A stretch of 64,000 nucleotides of DNA, taken from NCBI GenBank assembly GCA_963921825.1, contig OY997590.1, positions 54,612,012 to 54,676,011 of the forward strand, given 5' to 3'. Each line of letters opens with the position of its first letter. Position 1 is the stretch's first letter. Of this stretch, positions 1 through 11,680 are shown in pieces. The notes beneath the pieces were generated by a model that did not search any database, was not told the DNA's origin, and saw only the letters and a list, made by a program, of their open reading frames with translations. This DNA comes from Erodium maritimum (taxonomy: Eukaryota > Streptophyta > Magnoliopsida > Geraniales > Geraniaceae). Both the position numbers and the translations under genes were made by a program.

Positions 1-536
1 GCTTGAATTGTTGTGTGCTTTGATGTATGTTTATGCTGTGCAGGTTGGGTTTTGAATGTCCTGCATAAGCGGATGGTTAGTGCAATTTACGAACGGGTCA
101 TGCCCGATTTTCTGCAGAAACTAAAGTGTATGTACCATCACGGTTTGGCTATATGGGCCACTATAGCCGGATGTGAATGGGGGGATATCAAGTGGTTGTA
201 ACGACACGATATCGACTTGAATGTTATGGTGAAAATTGATCATGCTAAAAAGTTTAACTCCAAGTTATTGTTGCCTAATGTGAACTATTCGTGTGATATA
301 AACTGTGAATTGTGTGACTTGTGTGTAAACTCGCTGGCTGTATAGTTGAATTGTGTGACGCACTAATGTGCGAACTTCTCTGTTTGGGTGTTATTGTGTG
401 ACTATACTACTATACTTAGTATATTATTAGTACGAGTGTGACTGTTGTTCTGTGTGTGGCGTTAGTATTCTAAGTGTGTTGTTCTTTCCGAGTTAAGAAA
501 CTGAACTCGTGCGTTATCCGTTCAGAATTTTGTGAC

Positions 537-1103
537 ATGGCACGAACTTACGATCCACGAATTACCAGGAGACGGCCCGCTAGAGGCCGAGGAAGATCAC
601 CGACCGCTAGGTCGGCGGGGGCGACTAGTGCCCGGGGTGCGCCCGTTGAGGGGCACGAAAGGGCAGAGACAGCCCAGACGGCGGCTCTAGAGGAGCTGAC
701 CCGCACTGTTCAGGGATTGGTAGACCAGGTCTTGGCTGTGGAGCGGCGCTTTCATGAGTTAGCCAGAGTACGAGAGGTCAGGCCGAGGCCGACCAGTTTC
801 ATAATGCCATCCGAGTCTCGGGATCCGAGTAGGCATAGGACCTCGGGATGGTTCCAGCCTCAGACCCGGTTGAGAGGGCGCACATGTTTTCGGTGTAGAC
901 AGCAGTGCCACGTAGCTCGAGAGTGTCCGGGGAGCGGACCAGTGGATCGCCTTGCGACCAGACCTGGGAGAGGACAGAGTATTGGGCCATCGTTATGCCA
1001 CCAGTGCGGACGGTCTGGGAACTTTGCGGCTAGATGTCCCGAACGAGTTGGAGAGATGTCGGCTCAGCGACCTCAGCAGTCGCAGACTGGGCAGTCGCCT
1101 TAG
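537..1103 (+). pseudogene. Gypsy gag remnant with two zinc knuckles and a large internal deletion
   Basis: The reading frame opens at ATG 537 (MARTYDPRITRRRP) and encodes about 189 residues. The N-terminus and C-terminus align with the gag on - at 48,298-49,521, but the central capsid part (the stretch with the WWRHE-type motif, about 200 residues) is missing. The join falls at VQGL/VDQ. The first zinc knuckle is intact (CX2CX4HX4C, starting CFRC). The second starts CHQC, but its His is Asn (GNFAARC), which should weaken zinc binding. Past the stop at 1,103 the homologous sequence continues in other frames to a remnant reading RVYVVTDS near 1,230, which resembles the start of a protease domain, but pol is absent. 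Not expected to make functional capsid. Confidence 0.8.
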
Positions 1104-1681
1104 TTCCAGCAGGGACAGACTCAGGCACAGACAGCTCCGCGTCAGGCAGCGAGCGCGCCAGCGCCGAGGTAGAGAGCTGCGCCGCAGGTGGCACTTCCAC
1201 CACCTCCGAGAGGCGGACCTCCGTTGTGGCAGGGTCGAGTGTATGTTGTCACCGATTCACGGCCAGAGAGACAAGACTCCGATCATGGGATCGCTCATGA
1301 TTTCGAGCACGCTTTGGAGTAGAGGACGTCGTGGAACTTGGGACTAGCGAGAGTCCGGAAGTTACTTTTGTTTGACTGCAGAGTCGTACTTTCGATTTTG
1401 AGACTTTTTTTTGACTCGTTTTGGTTTTATTACTTTTAGTTATTGGTGCTGCTTTTGAACTTGCGTTTCCTTTAAGTCGTTTTCTGTTTTTCTTTATTCG
1501 CGCCCCGAGTTCGTCCAAGTACTAATGTTGGGACGAAACATTAGAATTGTGTTCTTTGGCACGCTAGTTGAGGGTGCGGCGGTGCCGACTAGTGACGGTC
1601 GTGAGTGAGAAAGTTAAGAGGACCGCAGAAATACATGTACGCAGCCAGAACGGCTAGGGGAGGTGGCTAAGTGTCGATGAG

Positions 1682-1710
1682 AGCAGAGTGGCGCAGCGAA
1701 AGCGTGGTGG
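1682..1710 (+). other. Fragment resembling the 5' part of initiator tRNA-Met
   Basis: Twenty-seven of 29 bases match the start of plant initiator tRNA-Met as I know it (acceptor strand AxCAGAG, then TGGCGCAGCG, then the rest of the D arm). Similarity ends before the anticodon. The same sequence sits at the equivalent place of the complete Gypsy copy (47,617-47,660, -), so it was part of the family before both insertions. It is a fragment, not a tRNA gene: there is no anticodon stem, T arm or 3' half. Confidence 0.65.
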
Positions 1711-1863
1711 ACTTCTTTCGTTTTGTTGTGTGCGCGATACTTGGTTAAGTGAAGTGAGTAGTCGAGGAGAAGTAACGGAGGGTTGGATCCGCTTTAAGTG
1801 CGGTGTGAGTTTTGTTCTGGTATGATACCTATACCGACGGACGGTTACGGTATAGGATATCTC

Positions 1864-1903
1864 TGTTGGGTCTTGAGGTAGGGTTGGAGATGAACCAACT
1901 CGC
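1864..1903 (-). mobile_element. Last 40 bp of a Copia LTR, inverted
   Basis: On - this reads as the end of the Copia LTR, finishing GACCCAACA. It matches 8,739-8,776 apart from a few bases. It joins directly to Gypsy sequence on the left and, through a 17-bp duplicated patch, to the left arm of the inverted repeat on the right. It marks the true outer end of the Copia complex inserted into the Gypsy fragment. Confidence 0.8.
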
Positions 1904-1918
1904 TGTCAAGAATGGTTT

Positions 1919-2792
1919 TTTGCGTTCAGACTTGAGGACTATCCTCAAAATTCTGTACCAGTCCAAATAGTTTGTCCCATTTAGCTTGACCCTGTCAAGA
2001 ATGGTTTTTAATGACAAACTATTAATGTTCGCTGAATTTGCCATTTGATCTACAACAGATAAAATTCAATCAGTAAACTGAATAAATTTTATGAAGATCA
2101 AGCTTAAACACCAACAATCAATTCCAAACCTTTAGAATCTGAAACCAAGATCCTTGATTCACTCGATTAAGCTGAACTAATGCTCACCACTTAATCGAGC
2201 TATGTAGGTAGGACTCCATCCAATCACATCCAATGTGACTCTTGGCTAGGGTATGTACTTATGTACACGACTTACCCTATCTGTTACCCTAGCTCAACCT
2301 CAGGCCGAGAATCGTAGTCGGGTCCACCAATTTTCAACTATGGCTCGTCACTATGTAGGTGCTCCGCTAATGCGCACGACACCCACATATGTCGTCCAAA
2401 CCTACTACCCCGCTTCCCCATGGATGCTCCGCTAATGCGCACGACACCCATAGGACGGGGAGGTAGTAAGGTGTTGATGATTGGGAGGTATCGGACATGA
2501 CCCGCTTTTACTTGTCCAGTTGTGTTCAAAACTTTGGCACATCCTAGATGCGATGAGCACATCAACTACATTCCAAATGAAATGATGCCTCAAATTACAT
2601 CCAATGTAATTCTTCCTTCGAACCCGTCAACTACATCCAATGTAATGACGATTCTAAGGGCTCACACACAAGGATTAAAATTCCAATTTTATCTTTGCAT
2701 GTGAGGTGATATGCTCGGTAAATAAAGTTAAGTATGCAATTCTAAAACACAGAATTAATCATGCATAAACTAAACCAAGCATAAAGCGATAA
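1919..2792 (-). repeat. Left arm of an 874-bp near-perfect inverted repeat (Copia leader and gag start)
   Basis: Read on -, this is the long untranslated leader of a Copia element followed by the first about 40 codons of gag (ATG complement at 2,042-2,044, MANSANINSLSLK). It pairs with 2,836-3,709 over its full length. I noticed about nine differences, all transitions, so the arms are about 99% identical. Within the arm a direct repeat of about 28 bp (2,361-2,388 and 2,426-2,453) and three copies of ACATCCAATGT occur. They are shared with the other arm and belong to the leader. Confidence 0.93.
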
Positions 2793-2835
2793 ATATGCAC
2801 ATAATAGCCCCACATGCAAAGATAAAATTGCATGA
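2793..2835. other. 43-bp spacer of the inverted repeat
   Basis: This short AT-rich spacer separates the two arms. Its edges still pair partly (ATGC near the left, GCAT near the right), so the real loop could be smaller. It contains TGCAAAGATAAAATTG, which also occurs in the arms (for example near 2,932), suggesting the spacer itself comes from the leader. Confidence 0.85.
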
Positions 2836-3709
2836 TTATCGCTTTATGCTTGGTTTAGTTTATGCATGATTAATTCTGTGTTTTAGAATTGCATACTTAA
2901 CTTTATTTACCGAGCATATCACCTCACATGCAAAGATAAAATTGGAATTTTAATCCTTGTGTGTGAGCCCTTAGAATCGTCATTACATTGGATGTAGTTG
3001 ACGGGTTCGAAGGAAGAATTACATTGGATGTAATTTGAGGCATCATTTCATTTGGAATGTAGTTGATGTGCTCATCGCATCTAGGATGTGTCAAAGTTTT
3101 AAACACAACCGGACAAGTAAAAACGGGTCATGTCCGATACCTCCCAATTATCAACACCTTACTACCTCCCCGTCCTATGGGTGTCGTGCGCATTAGCGGA
3201 GCATCCATGAGAAAGCGGGGTAGTAGGTTTGGACGACATATGTGGGTGTCGTGCGCATTAGCGGAGCACCTACATAGTGACGAGCCATAGTTGAAAATTG
3301 GTGGACCCGACTACGATTCTCAGCCTGAGGTTGAGCTAGGGTAACAGATAGGGTAAGTCGTGTACATAAGTACATACCCTAGCCAAGAGTCACATTGGAT
3401 GTGATTGGATGGAGTCCTACCTACATAGCTCGATTAAGTGGTGAGCATTAGTTCAGCTTAATCGAGTGAATCAAGGATCTTGGTTTCAGATTCTAAAGGT
3501 TTAGAATTGATTGTTGGTGTTTAAGCTTGATCTTCATAAAATTTATTCAGTTTACTGATTGAATTTTATCTGTTGTAGATCAAATGGCAAATTCAGCGAA
3601 CATTAATAGTTTGTCATTAAAAACCATTCTTGACAGGGTCAAGCTAAATGGGACAAACTATTTGGACTGGTACAGAATTTTGAGGATAGTCCTCAAGTCT
3701 GAACGCAAA
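2836..3709 (+). repeat. Right arm of the 874-bp inverted repeat (Copia leader and gag start)
   Basis: The same Copia leader on +, running straight into the gag of the decayed Copia at 3,584. Gag homology continues past the arm end (3,709) on the right but not on the left, so the right side is the original element and the left arm is the copied or inverted piece. If transcribed through, the RNA would fold into an 870-bp hairpin with a 43-nt loop. Confidence 0.93.
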
Positions 3710-6700
3710 GAATATGTCCTTGACAAGGCTGTCTCTAAGACCATATCAGAGTTACATGAAGTGTCATTAACTGCTGAGAAGAATATCTCAGGGATCTGGG
3801 ATCCAAAGATATTCTGATGGTCAACAAGGGAATTGGAAGTGGCAAGGGCTGGGCCCATGCGCACTTGGCAGGAAAGATGAGACACCTGAGAATGTCTGCT
3901 TCTACTGCCAACAGCCTGGTCATTGGAACCGGGATTACAGGAAGTTCACGGCTGATCTGAAGAAGGGCAGTGGGACTGCTCCTTCATCAAATAGCCTGGA
4001 TGATCTGAAGAAGGGCAGTAGGACTGCGCCTTCATCAGGAAACCTGGATGATCTAAGGAAGGGCGGTGGGACCGTGCCTTCATTCGGTATTAACTCTATA
4101 GAGCTACATCTCTCTACTTCCAAAGATTCATGGGTATTAGATACCATGACTGAATCTCACACATGCACTAATATATGGTGGCTGAAAGTAGGAGAGATTT
4201 GGAAAGCACGAAATGGACCTCAGAGTTGTGGCAACTGCTGTAGGATCCATGAGTCTTGCTTTGCCAAGAGGCCTTGTCTTAGTATTGTATAATGTATATT
4301 GCATAGCTACTTTTAGTAGGAATATTATATCTGTATCTGTGTTTGACAAGGAAGGATATAATGTTAATATTGGAAATGGAGTTTTCAATGTTCTATGCAA
4401 TGATATGTTTTATACCAGTACTGACATGGTTGGAGGATTGTACATATTAGATATGGGTAACAATGCCTCAAGTTCTATATATTCCATTAATACCAAGAGG
4501 TCTAAATCCAACGATTTAAACCTAACTCTGTTATGGTACTGTCATTTGGGTCGCATAAACAAGAAGCGCCTATCAGCACTTCAGAAGTGCGGGCTTTCAG
4601 GTTCATTCGAATTCCATTCGATCGATAGGTGCAAGGTTTGTTTGATGGACAAAATGACTAAAGTGCCCTTTATCGATCTCGATGAAAGGGCGGGTGAATT
4701 ATTGGGGTTGATACACTCGAATGTGTGTAGACCAATAAGTTCACTTGCCAGGAGGGGTTTCAGCTACTTTATCACATTTACTGATGATTACAGTAAATAT
4801 GGTTATGTCTATTCGGTGAGACATAAGTCTGAAGCTTTTGATAAATTCAAAGAGTTTAAGACTATAGTAGAAAACCAGCTCAACAAAGGTATTAAGGCAC
4901 TTCGATTGGATCGAGGTGGAAAATACTTGACCACAGAGTTATTAGATCATCTAAAAGAGAATGGGATCCTTTTGGAATGGACTCCTCGTAGGTCACTGTA
5001 GTTGAAAGGTGTAGCCAAACGGAGAAATCAGACATTGTTAGACAATGGTCTGTTCCATGATTAGTTGGACTAATCTCCCAATCTCTTTTAGGGGTTTTGC
5101 TCTAGAGACGATCGCATTCATAGTGAATCGGGCTTCGACGAATGGTGTGGAAGGGACACCATTTTAAAAATGGTACGGGATGATGCCCGCTTTGTCCTTC
5201 CTAAAGATTTGTGGTTACGAGGCTTATGTGAAACATTTGGTTTCGACTAAGCTCGAACCAAGATCTGAGATATGCACCTTCGTGTGGTATCCCAAAGCAA
5301 CAAGGGGATACTACTTCTACAATCCCAGTGAGAACATGGTGTTCGTCGCATGGGGCGGGGTCTTTATGGAAAAGGAGTTTTGTTTCCAAAGACGTCATTG
5401 GGAGGACTGTGCATCTCGAAGAAATTCAGGATGGTACAGATCCGTCTAAACCAATTGGCAACCCAGTAGAAAGGAGCCAGAGATTGTCGTAGAGTAAGAA
5501 CCAATTCCTGTTACAATTCCGGAAGGTCCAAGGCGATTTGAAAGGATCAATCTTCCACCTCCAAGATATGGTATCCGGAGGTGACAATGAAGTCATGGTG
5601 GATCACGATGATCCAGCCACCTTTCAGGAAGTCGTGGATGGGCCCAACTCCGAGTTATGGCTGGGAGCCATGAGGGAGGAAATGCAATCCATGTCGGACA
5701 ACCGAGTCTGGGAACCGGTTGATCCCATCAATGGGGTAATGACCATCGGATGCAAATGGATCTTCAAGGTGAAGATGGACATGGACGGCAACCCTCTGAC
5801 CTACAAAGCTCAACTGGTGGCGAAAGGTTATAGGCATGGATTGACTATGAGGAAACCTTCTCCCTAGTGGCTATGGTCAAAATCGATCCAAATTCTTCTT
5901 GACATAACTGCGTATCATAATTACGAGATATGGAAAGTGGATGTCAAAACCGCTTTCCTAAATGGAAATTTGACTGAGTACATTTGTATGTCTTGGCCCA
6001 AAGGTTTTGACGATCCGAAGAATAAAGGAAAGATTTATAAGTTGTTGAAATCCATATATGGATTGAAACGAACTTCTCGGAGTTGGATCCTTCGTTTTGA
6101 TGAAGCTGTAATTGGATTTGGCTTAATCAAGAACGAGGATGAATCTTGCGTTTATAAGAAGGCTAGTGGGAGCAAGATTACCTTTCTGGTTCTCATTTAA
6201 AACGACATCCCAACCTTGCACGAGACTAAAGCTTGGTTGAGGAAGTGTTTTTCAATAAAGGACTTAGGCGATGCTTCTTATATCTTAAGGATTAAGATAT
6301 GTAGAGATCGCACCAAGAGGGTCTTGGATTTAAGTCAGGGAACCTATGTGAAAAAGGCATTGAGTAGGTTCTTAATGCTCGATTCAAAGAAAGGACTCTT
6401 ACCCACTAGTCATGGCATTCATCTCAGCAAGACTCAGTGCCCTAAGACACCTGATGAGCTGAAAAGGATGATGAGAATCCTATGCGCCTGGGGGCAGGAT
6501 CGATCATATATGCCATGACATGTATGAGACCAGACGTCTCGTAAGCCTTATGTTGTACCAGTAGACATCATTCTAACCCGGGGGAAAGATGATGCTGAAC
6601 TAGTCGTCGAAGGATGAGTAGACGCTAGTTTTCCAAGACAAATCCAGATGACTTTAGAAGTCAATCAGGATATGTGTTTACGCTGAATGGCAGAGCTTTA

Positions 6701-7088
6701 GCTGGGAGAGCGTAAAGCAAGATATCATTGCCGAATCTACGATAGAGGCCAAGTACATGGATGCTGCAGAGGCAGCTAAGGAGGCTATGTGGATTTGGAA
6801 ATTCATGGCAGGGCTGGGTGTAATTAAAAACCCATCCAGCCCGGTGAATCCATCTTGCGACAACACAAGGGCCATTGCGCAAGCTAAAAGCCTAGATCGT
6901 ATAACAAATCCAAACATGTACTGCGGCATATCCACCTCATCAGATAAATACTGAACTGAGGTGAAGTGAAGATAACCGATATTGCAACAGATGATAACAT
7001 AGCCAACCCTTTGACCTGAACATGTTAGACATGTAAAGTCGATGGGGACATATTGGAGTTTAGATTGGAACTAGGGCAAGTGGGAGAT
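3584..7088 (+). pseudogene. Decayed Ty1/Copia gag-pol
   Basis: Order of recognisable parts: gag start at 3,584 (MANSANIN, NGTNYLDWY), a gag break near 3,790 followed by a remnant zinc knuckle at about 3,890-3,945 (CFYCQQPGHWNRD, final Cys now Tyr), and 48-bp repeats (3,954-4,080). Then come a protease with its active site changed to DTMT (about 4,140), GAG-pre-integrase (about 4,530-4,680, CKVC), integrase core (about 4,700-5,450, broken near 5,000 and 5,160), reverse transcriptase (5,538-6,520, with the YVDD region deleted at about 6,199) and RNase H (about 6,590-6,954). It ends with the polypurine tract AAGTGGGAGAT before the LTR at 7,089. Stops, frameshifts and deletions make it inactive. 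The better-preserved copy at 8,777 gives the reference frame. Copia sub-lineage not assigned; the protein resembles TNT1-94-type annotations. Confidence 0.9.
3954..4080 (+). repeat. 48-bp tandem repeat in Copia gag
   Basis: Two full and one partial copies of a 48-bp unit coding for LKKGSGTAPSSNSLDD-like peptides, between the zinc knuckle and the protease. Copia 2 begins within the third unit of this same array (GGACTGTGCCTTCATCAGG at 8,777). Confidence 0.8.
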
Positions 7089-8776
7089 TGTTAGTCTTAG
7101 TGCCCGTAGCTCAATCATAAATGTCCAAATGTATATATCATCGTTAGCAATAAAATTAAAGCGGCTTTATATTACTTATGTGTTGGAGTAATATATCGAT
7201 GTGTGCTCTGATCTATGCCCACCATGCGAATAAAACCATAGATCGAGATAGATCACACTCGATGGGTCCCTAGTCAACAAAGCTTCACTAGAAGCGACTC
7301 GTATGAAAGATGGCTCTTTATGGCTTACGTTCTGTTAGTCATTGGAATGGGATTCCGGAGTCTGATCATAGATATCATGTGGGACATGATATTGGACGAC
7401 CCGCCCTGAATATGTGCCATAGATTAAGTCATGAACATATTCAGTGTTGTAGCTTGTCATGTATCCTTAGACCAAGGAGTCTTTGTGATCGCTATGTAGT
7501 CAACAACTGAGTTTGACCTGAGCCTAACGTTGTCCGTAACAGGGCTTCCATAACGGCCAGGATTGGCTTGGGGACGGGCTACATGAGTGACACGAAAGGC
7601 GGCTAAGGGATTTATCCCTCATACTGAGGTATGGGAAAGATATCGGTTCTCGGCCGCTTGATCGAGAGTGACTGAAAGAATAGCATGGCCATGCACATGA
7701 TACTGGGTATCATATCTTCAGTCATCTCACATATCAAGGAACGGTGATTGAGAATAATAAGGATGACGGCTCTATGCCTTATCTCAATCAGGATATCGGA
7801 GATAAAAGGATAATGACAGGGACGACGGAAAGGTTAGAATCGACAGGGTCGATTCGTTATGTAGTGTCAGGCAATACTAAAGTCTCGTTAGTTGCCACTT
7901 AAATAGGATCAAGTAAAATGGGATTTTACGTTGATCTATTGACATGCATAAACCTAAGGGTCACACCGGAGGATGAAACTCATTGACACATTTATGGAGA
8001 ATGGCCAAAAGGGAGTTGTCTCGGGACATGACCAAAACTGGGTTTTGGGTCATGTGCTCGTACGTGAATAGGACTTTACGGATCGAGACAAGGCTTGGAG
8101 TCTTGGGATTCATCGCGTCGGATAATGTTGGACATTTCCGGTATGGAAGGCTTGGAGGCGATGAGCGAATCACGGGACCTCGTTGGAAATGGCCACGGGC
8201 CATGTTACAAGAGGCCCATGAAAGGCTCATGCAACCAAGGCCCATGGAACTAATTAATCAAGTCTTGATTAATTAGTACTAAGTAAGCAAGACAAGGATT
8301 AAGGTGTTGGTGATTCACCACCTAACCCAATCTTGTCTTGCCATACTTTGTCCTATTTACACCTTACTTGACACCATACTTGTCACATGCCTTTAGTTGG
8401 ACAAGTATGGGTTTTGTTATGTTTAAGTCATCTTTTTTCAACATAACAAACACAAGACAAGAATAGGAAACACATTTTCTCTCCCTCTTCCATGGCCATT
8501 TCGGGTTTGGCTAGTTTCCACCTCCATTTTTGTGTTCTTGAGTCCTCAAAGAGAAGAACTACGTGGCTTTGATTCCCATGTGGATACGTAGGCGTCTTGG
8601 AGACTCAAGCCAATCATTCGTTAACCGGTGTTCTTGTTTTGGTAAGAGATAGTGCTGAATTTTTCTCTTGTGAATCCATTCTTTGTTAGTTGTTTCATGG
8701 TTTTAATCGTCTCTTGGTTTTTATTGATTTTCCGCTGCGAGTTGGTTCATCTCCAACCCTACCTCGAGACCCAACA
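7089..8776 (+). mobile_element. Copia LTR, 1,688 bp (3' LTR of the decayed Copia)
   Basis: Starts TGTTAGTCTTAGTGCCC right after the polypurine tract and ends CGAGACCCAACA. Two independent solo copies at 14,205-15,880 and 23,081-24,768 confirm both ends. It is followed at once by the gag/protease region of a second Copia instead of host DNA, so no flanking duplication can be assigned. Small reading frames inside it (for example 7,961-8,245) recur in all three LTR copies and are not taken as genes. Confidence 0.93.
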
Positions 8777-11680
8777 GGACTGTGCCTTCATCAGGTATTT
8801 TCTTTATAGAGCTAAATCTCACTACTTCCAAAGATTCATGGGTATTGGATACCGGGGCTGAATCTCACATTTGTACTAATGTGCAGTGGCTGGAAGGTAG
8901 GAGAAGCTTGAAGAAGGACGAGGTGGACCTCAGAGTGGGCAACAAGACTAGAGTTGTGGCGACTGCTGTAGGATCCATAAGTCTTCTTTTGCCAAGTGGG
9001 CTAGTTTTTGTTTTGAACAATGTATATTGTGTACCTACTTTCAGTAGGAATATTGTATCTATTTCTTTGTTGGACAAGGAAGGATACAATTTTGATGTTG
9101 GAAATGAGATTTTCAATATTTTATGCAATGATATATTTTATGCTAGCGCCAAAATGGTTGGAGGATTGTACATATTGGATATGGATAACAATGCCTCAAG
9201 CTCTATATATAATGTAAATACCAAGAGGTCTAAGTACAATGATTTAGACCAAACTCTTTTATGGCATTGTCGTTTAGGCCACATAAACGAGAAACGCATA
9301 TCAACACTTCACAAGTGTGGACTTCTTAGTCCATTCGAATTTCATTCGATTGATAGATGCGAATCTTGTTTGATGGGAAAACTGACTAAAGCGCCCTTCA
9401 TCGGTCGCGGTGAAAGGGCGGGTGACTTATTGGGGCTAATATACTCGGATGTGTGTGGACCAATGAGCACACTTGCCAGGAGGGGTTTTAGCTACTTTAT
9501 CACATTTACTGACGACTTCAGTAGATATGGTTATGTCTATTTGATGAGACATAAGTCTGAAGCTTTTGATAAATTCAAAGAGTTTAAGACTGAAGTAGAA
9601 AACCAGCTCGGGAAAAGTATTAAAGCACTTCGATCAGATCGAGGTGGAGAATACTTGACCACAGAGTTTTTAGATCATCTAGCAGAAAGTGGGATCCTTT
9701 CGGAATGGACTCCTCCCGGAACACCACAATTGAATGGTGTGTCCGAACGGAGAAATCGGACTTTATTGGATATGGTCCGGTCCATGATTAGTGGGACTGA
9801 TCTCCCAATCTCTTTCTGGGGTTATGCTCTGGAGACGGCCGCATTCATTTTGAATCGGGCTCCGACGAAGGCTGTGGAAGGGACACCATTTGAGAAATGG
9901 CGCGGGAGAAAGCCCGTTTTGTCCTTCCTGAAGATTTGGGGTTGCGAGGCTTATGTGAAACGTTTAGTTCCGACTAAGCTCGAACCAAGATCTGATAAAT
10001 GCACTTTCGTTGGGTATCCCAAAGAAACAATGGGGTACTACTTCTACAAACCCAGCGAGAACACGGTGTTCGTCGCTCGGGGTGGGGTCTTTATGGAAAG
10101 GGAGTTTATTTCCAAAGACGTCAGTGGAAGGGCTGTACATCTAGAAGAAATTCAGGATGGTACAGATCCAACTGATCCACTGGACAACCCTGTAGAAGAG
10201 CCTGAGATGGTCGTAGAGCAAGGACCAGTTCCTGCAACAATTCCAGAAGGTCCAAGGCGATCTGAAAGGGTTAGTCGTCCACCTCCGAGATATGGTTACT
10301 TTGTGTCTGGAGGTGACGGTGAGCTTGTGGTGGATCACGATGATCCAGCTACATTTCAGGAAGCTATGGACGGACCCGACTCTGAGTTATGGCTGGGAGC
10401 CATGAGGGAGGAAATGCAATCCATGTCGGACAACCAAGTCTGGGAACTGGTTGATCCAATCAGTGGTGTAAGAACCATCGGATGCAAATGGATCTTCAAG
10501 GTGAAGATGGACATGGAAGGCAACCCTCAGACCTACAAAGCCCGACTGGTGGCGAAAGATTATAGGCAGATCCAAGGGATTGACTATGAGGAAACCTTTT
10601 CCCCAGTAGCTATGGTCAAATCTATCCGAATTCTTCTTGCCATAGCTGCATATCACGATTACGAGATATGGCAAATGGATGTCAAAACCGCTTTCCTAAA
10701 CGGAAATTTATCGGAGGACGTTTATATGTCTCAACCCGAAGGTTTTGTCGATCCGAAGAATAAGGGAAAGATTTGTAAGTTGTTGAAATCCATTTATGGA
10801 TTGAAACAAGCTTCTCGGAGTTGGAACCTTCGTTTTGATGAAGCTATAATTGGATTTGGCTTTATCAAGAATGAAGATGAACCTTGCGTTTACAAGAAGG
10901 CAAATGGGGGTATGATTACCTTTCTGGTGTTGTATGTTGATGACATACTACTCATTGGAAACGACATCCCAACCTTGCACGAGACTAAAGCTTGGTTAGG
11001 GAAGAGTTTCTCAATGAAGGACTTAGGCAATGCTGCTTATATCTTAGGGATTAAGATATATAGAGATCGCACCAAGAGGGTCTTGGGTTTAAGTCAAAGC
11101 ACCTATGTGAACAAGGTATTGAGTAGGTTCTCAATGCTTGATTCCAAGAAAGGACTCTTACCCGCACGTCATGGCGTTCATCTCAGCAAGACTCAGTGTC
11201 CTAAGACACCTGATGAGCTGAAAAGGATGATGCGAATCCCATACGCTTCGGTGGTAGGATCGATCATGTATTCCATGATATGCACGAGACCGGATGTCTC
11301 ATATGCCTTGAGTTGTACCAGCAGACATCAGTCTAACCCTGGTGAGGAACACTGGATAGCGGTCAAAGCGATTCTCAAATATTTGAGAAGAACTAAGGAC
11401 GCGTTTCTAGTGTACGGGGGAAAAGATGATTCTGAACTAGTTGTTAATGGATATGTAGACGCTAGTTTCCAGACAGATCCAGATGACTTTAGAAGTCAGT
11501 CAGGATATGTGTTCACGCTGAATGGCGGAGCTTTCAGCTGGAAGAGCGTGAAGCAAGACACCGTCGCTGACTCCACGACAGAGGCCGAGTACATAGCGGC
11601 TGCAGAGGCGGCCAAGGAGGCTGTGTGGATTAGGAAGTTCACGGCAGGGTTGGGTGTAATCAAAAACCCATCCAGCCCGG
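8777..11680 (+). CDS. Ty1/Copia Pol (protease, integrase, reverse transcriptase, RNase H), open frame lacking gag
   Basis: An uninterrupted frame runs from 8,782 for 1,026 codons; the last about 60 are read through into Gypsy sequence. Taking 8,782 as codon 1: aspartic protease DTGA at residues 23-26; GAG-pre-integrase with WHCRLGH near 160 and CESC further on; integrase core with Asp in SDVCGP, Asp in FTDDFSRYGY, and Glu at about 322 in GVSERRNRT; reverse transcriptase with YVDD at about 718-721 (nt 10,933-10,944); RNase H with GYVDASF and DSTTEAEYIAA (about 930). All the catalytic motifs I checked are present, in contrast to its decayed neighbour. It has no start codon of its own: gag is gone and the frame abuts the LTR at 8,776. 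It ends inside RNase H at about 11,680, so the product would be truncated and the element cannot be autonomous. Confidence 0.9.

Larger units (their letters stand above)
1..1863 (+). mobile_element. Pol-less Ty3/Gypsy retrotransposon fragment (leader, gag remnant, 3' internal region)
   Basis: This is the internal region of a Gypsy element read on +. Bases 1-536 match the leader found on - at about 12,420-13,120 and 49,530-50,330. Then follows a gag remnant (537-1,103). Bases about 1,150-1,861 match, in order, the 3' internal part of the complete element at 46,650-48,200 (-). No protease-to-integrase domains lie between. The LTRs are missing: the left one would be outside the window, and on the right the sequence stops about 200 bp short of where the 3' LTR would start, where a Copia LTR end begins at 1,864. 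Assignment to Gypsy rests on the gag and on homology to the complete copy. Confidence 0.8.

Noticed and set aside
7084-7088. GAGAT before the Copia LTR as a target duplication matching GAGAT beside the inverted LTR end at 1,859-1,863
   Set aside because: At 7,084 it is part of the conserved polypurine tract, so the match is coincidental.
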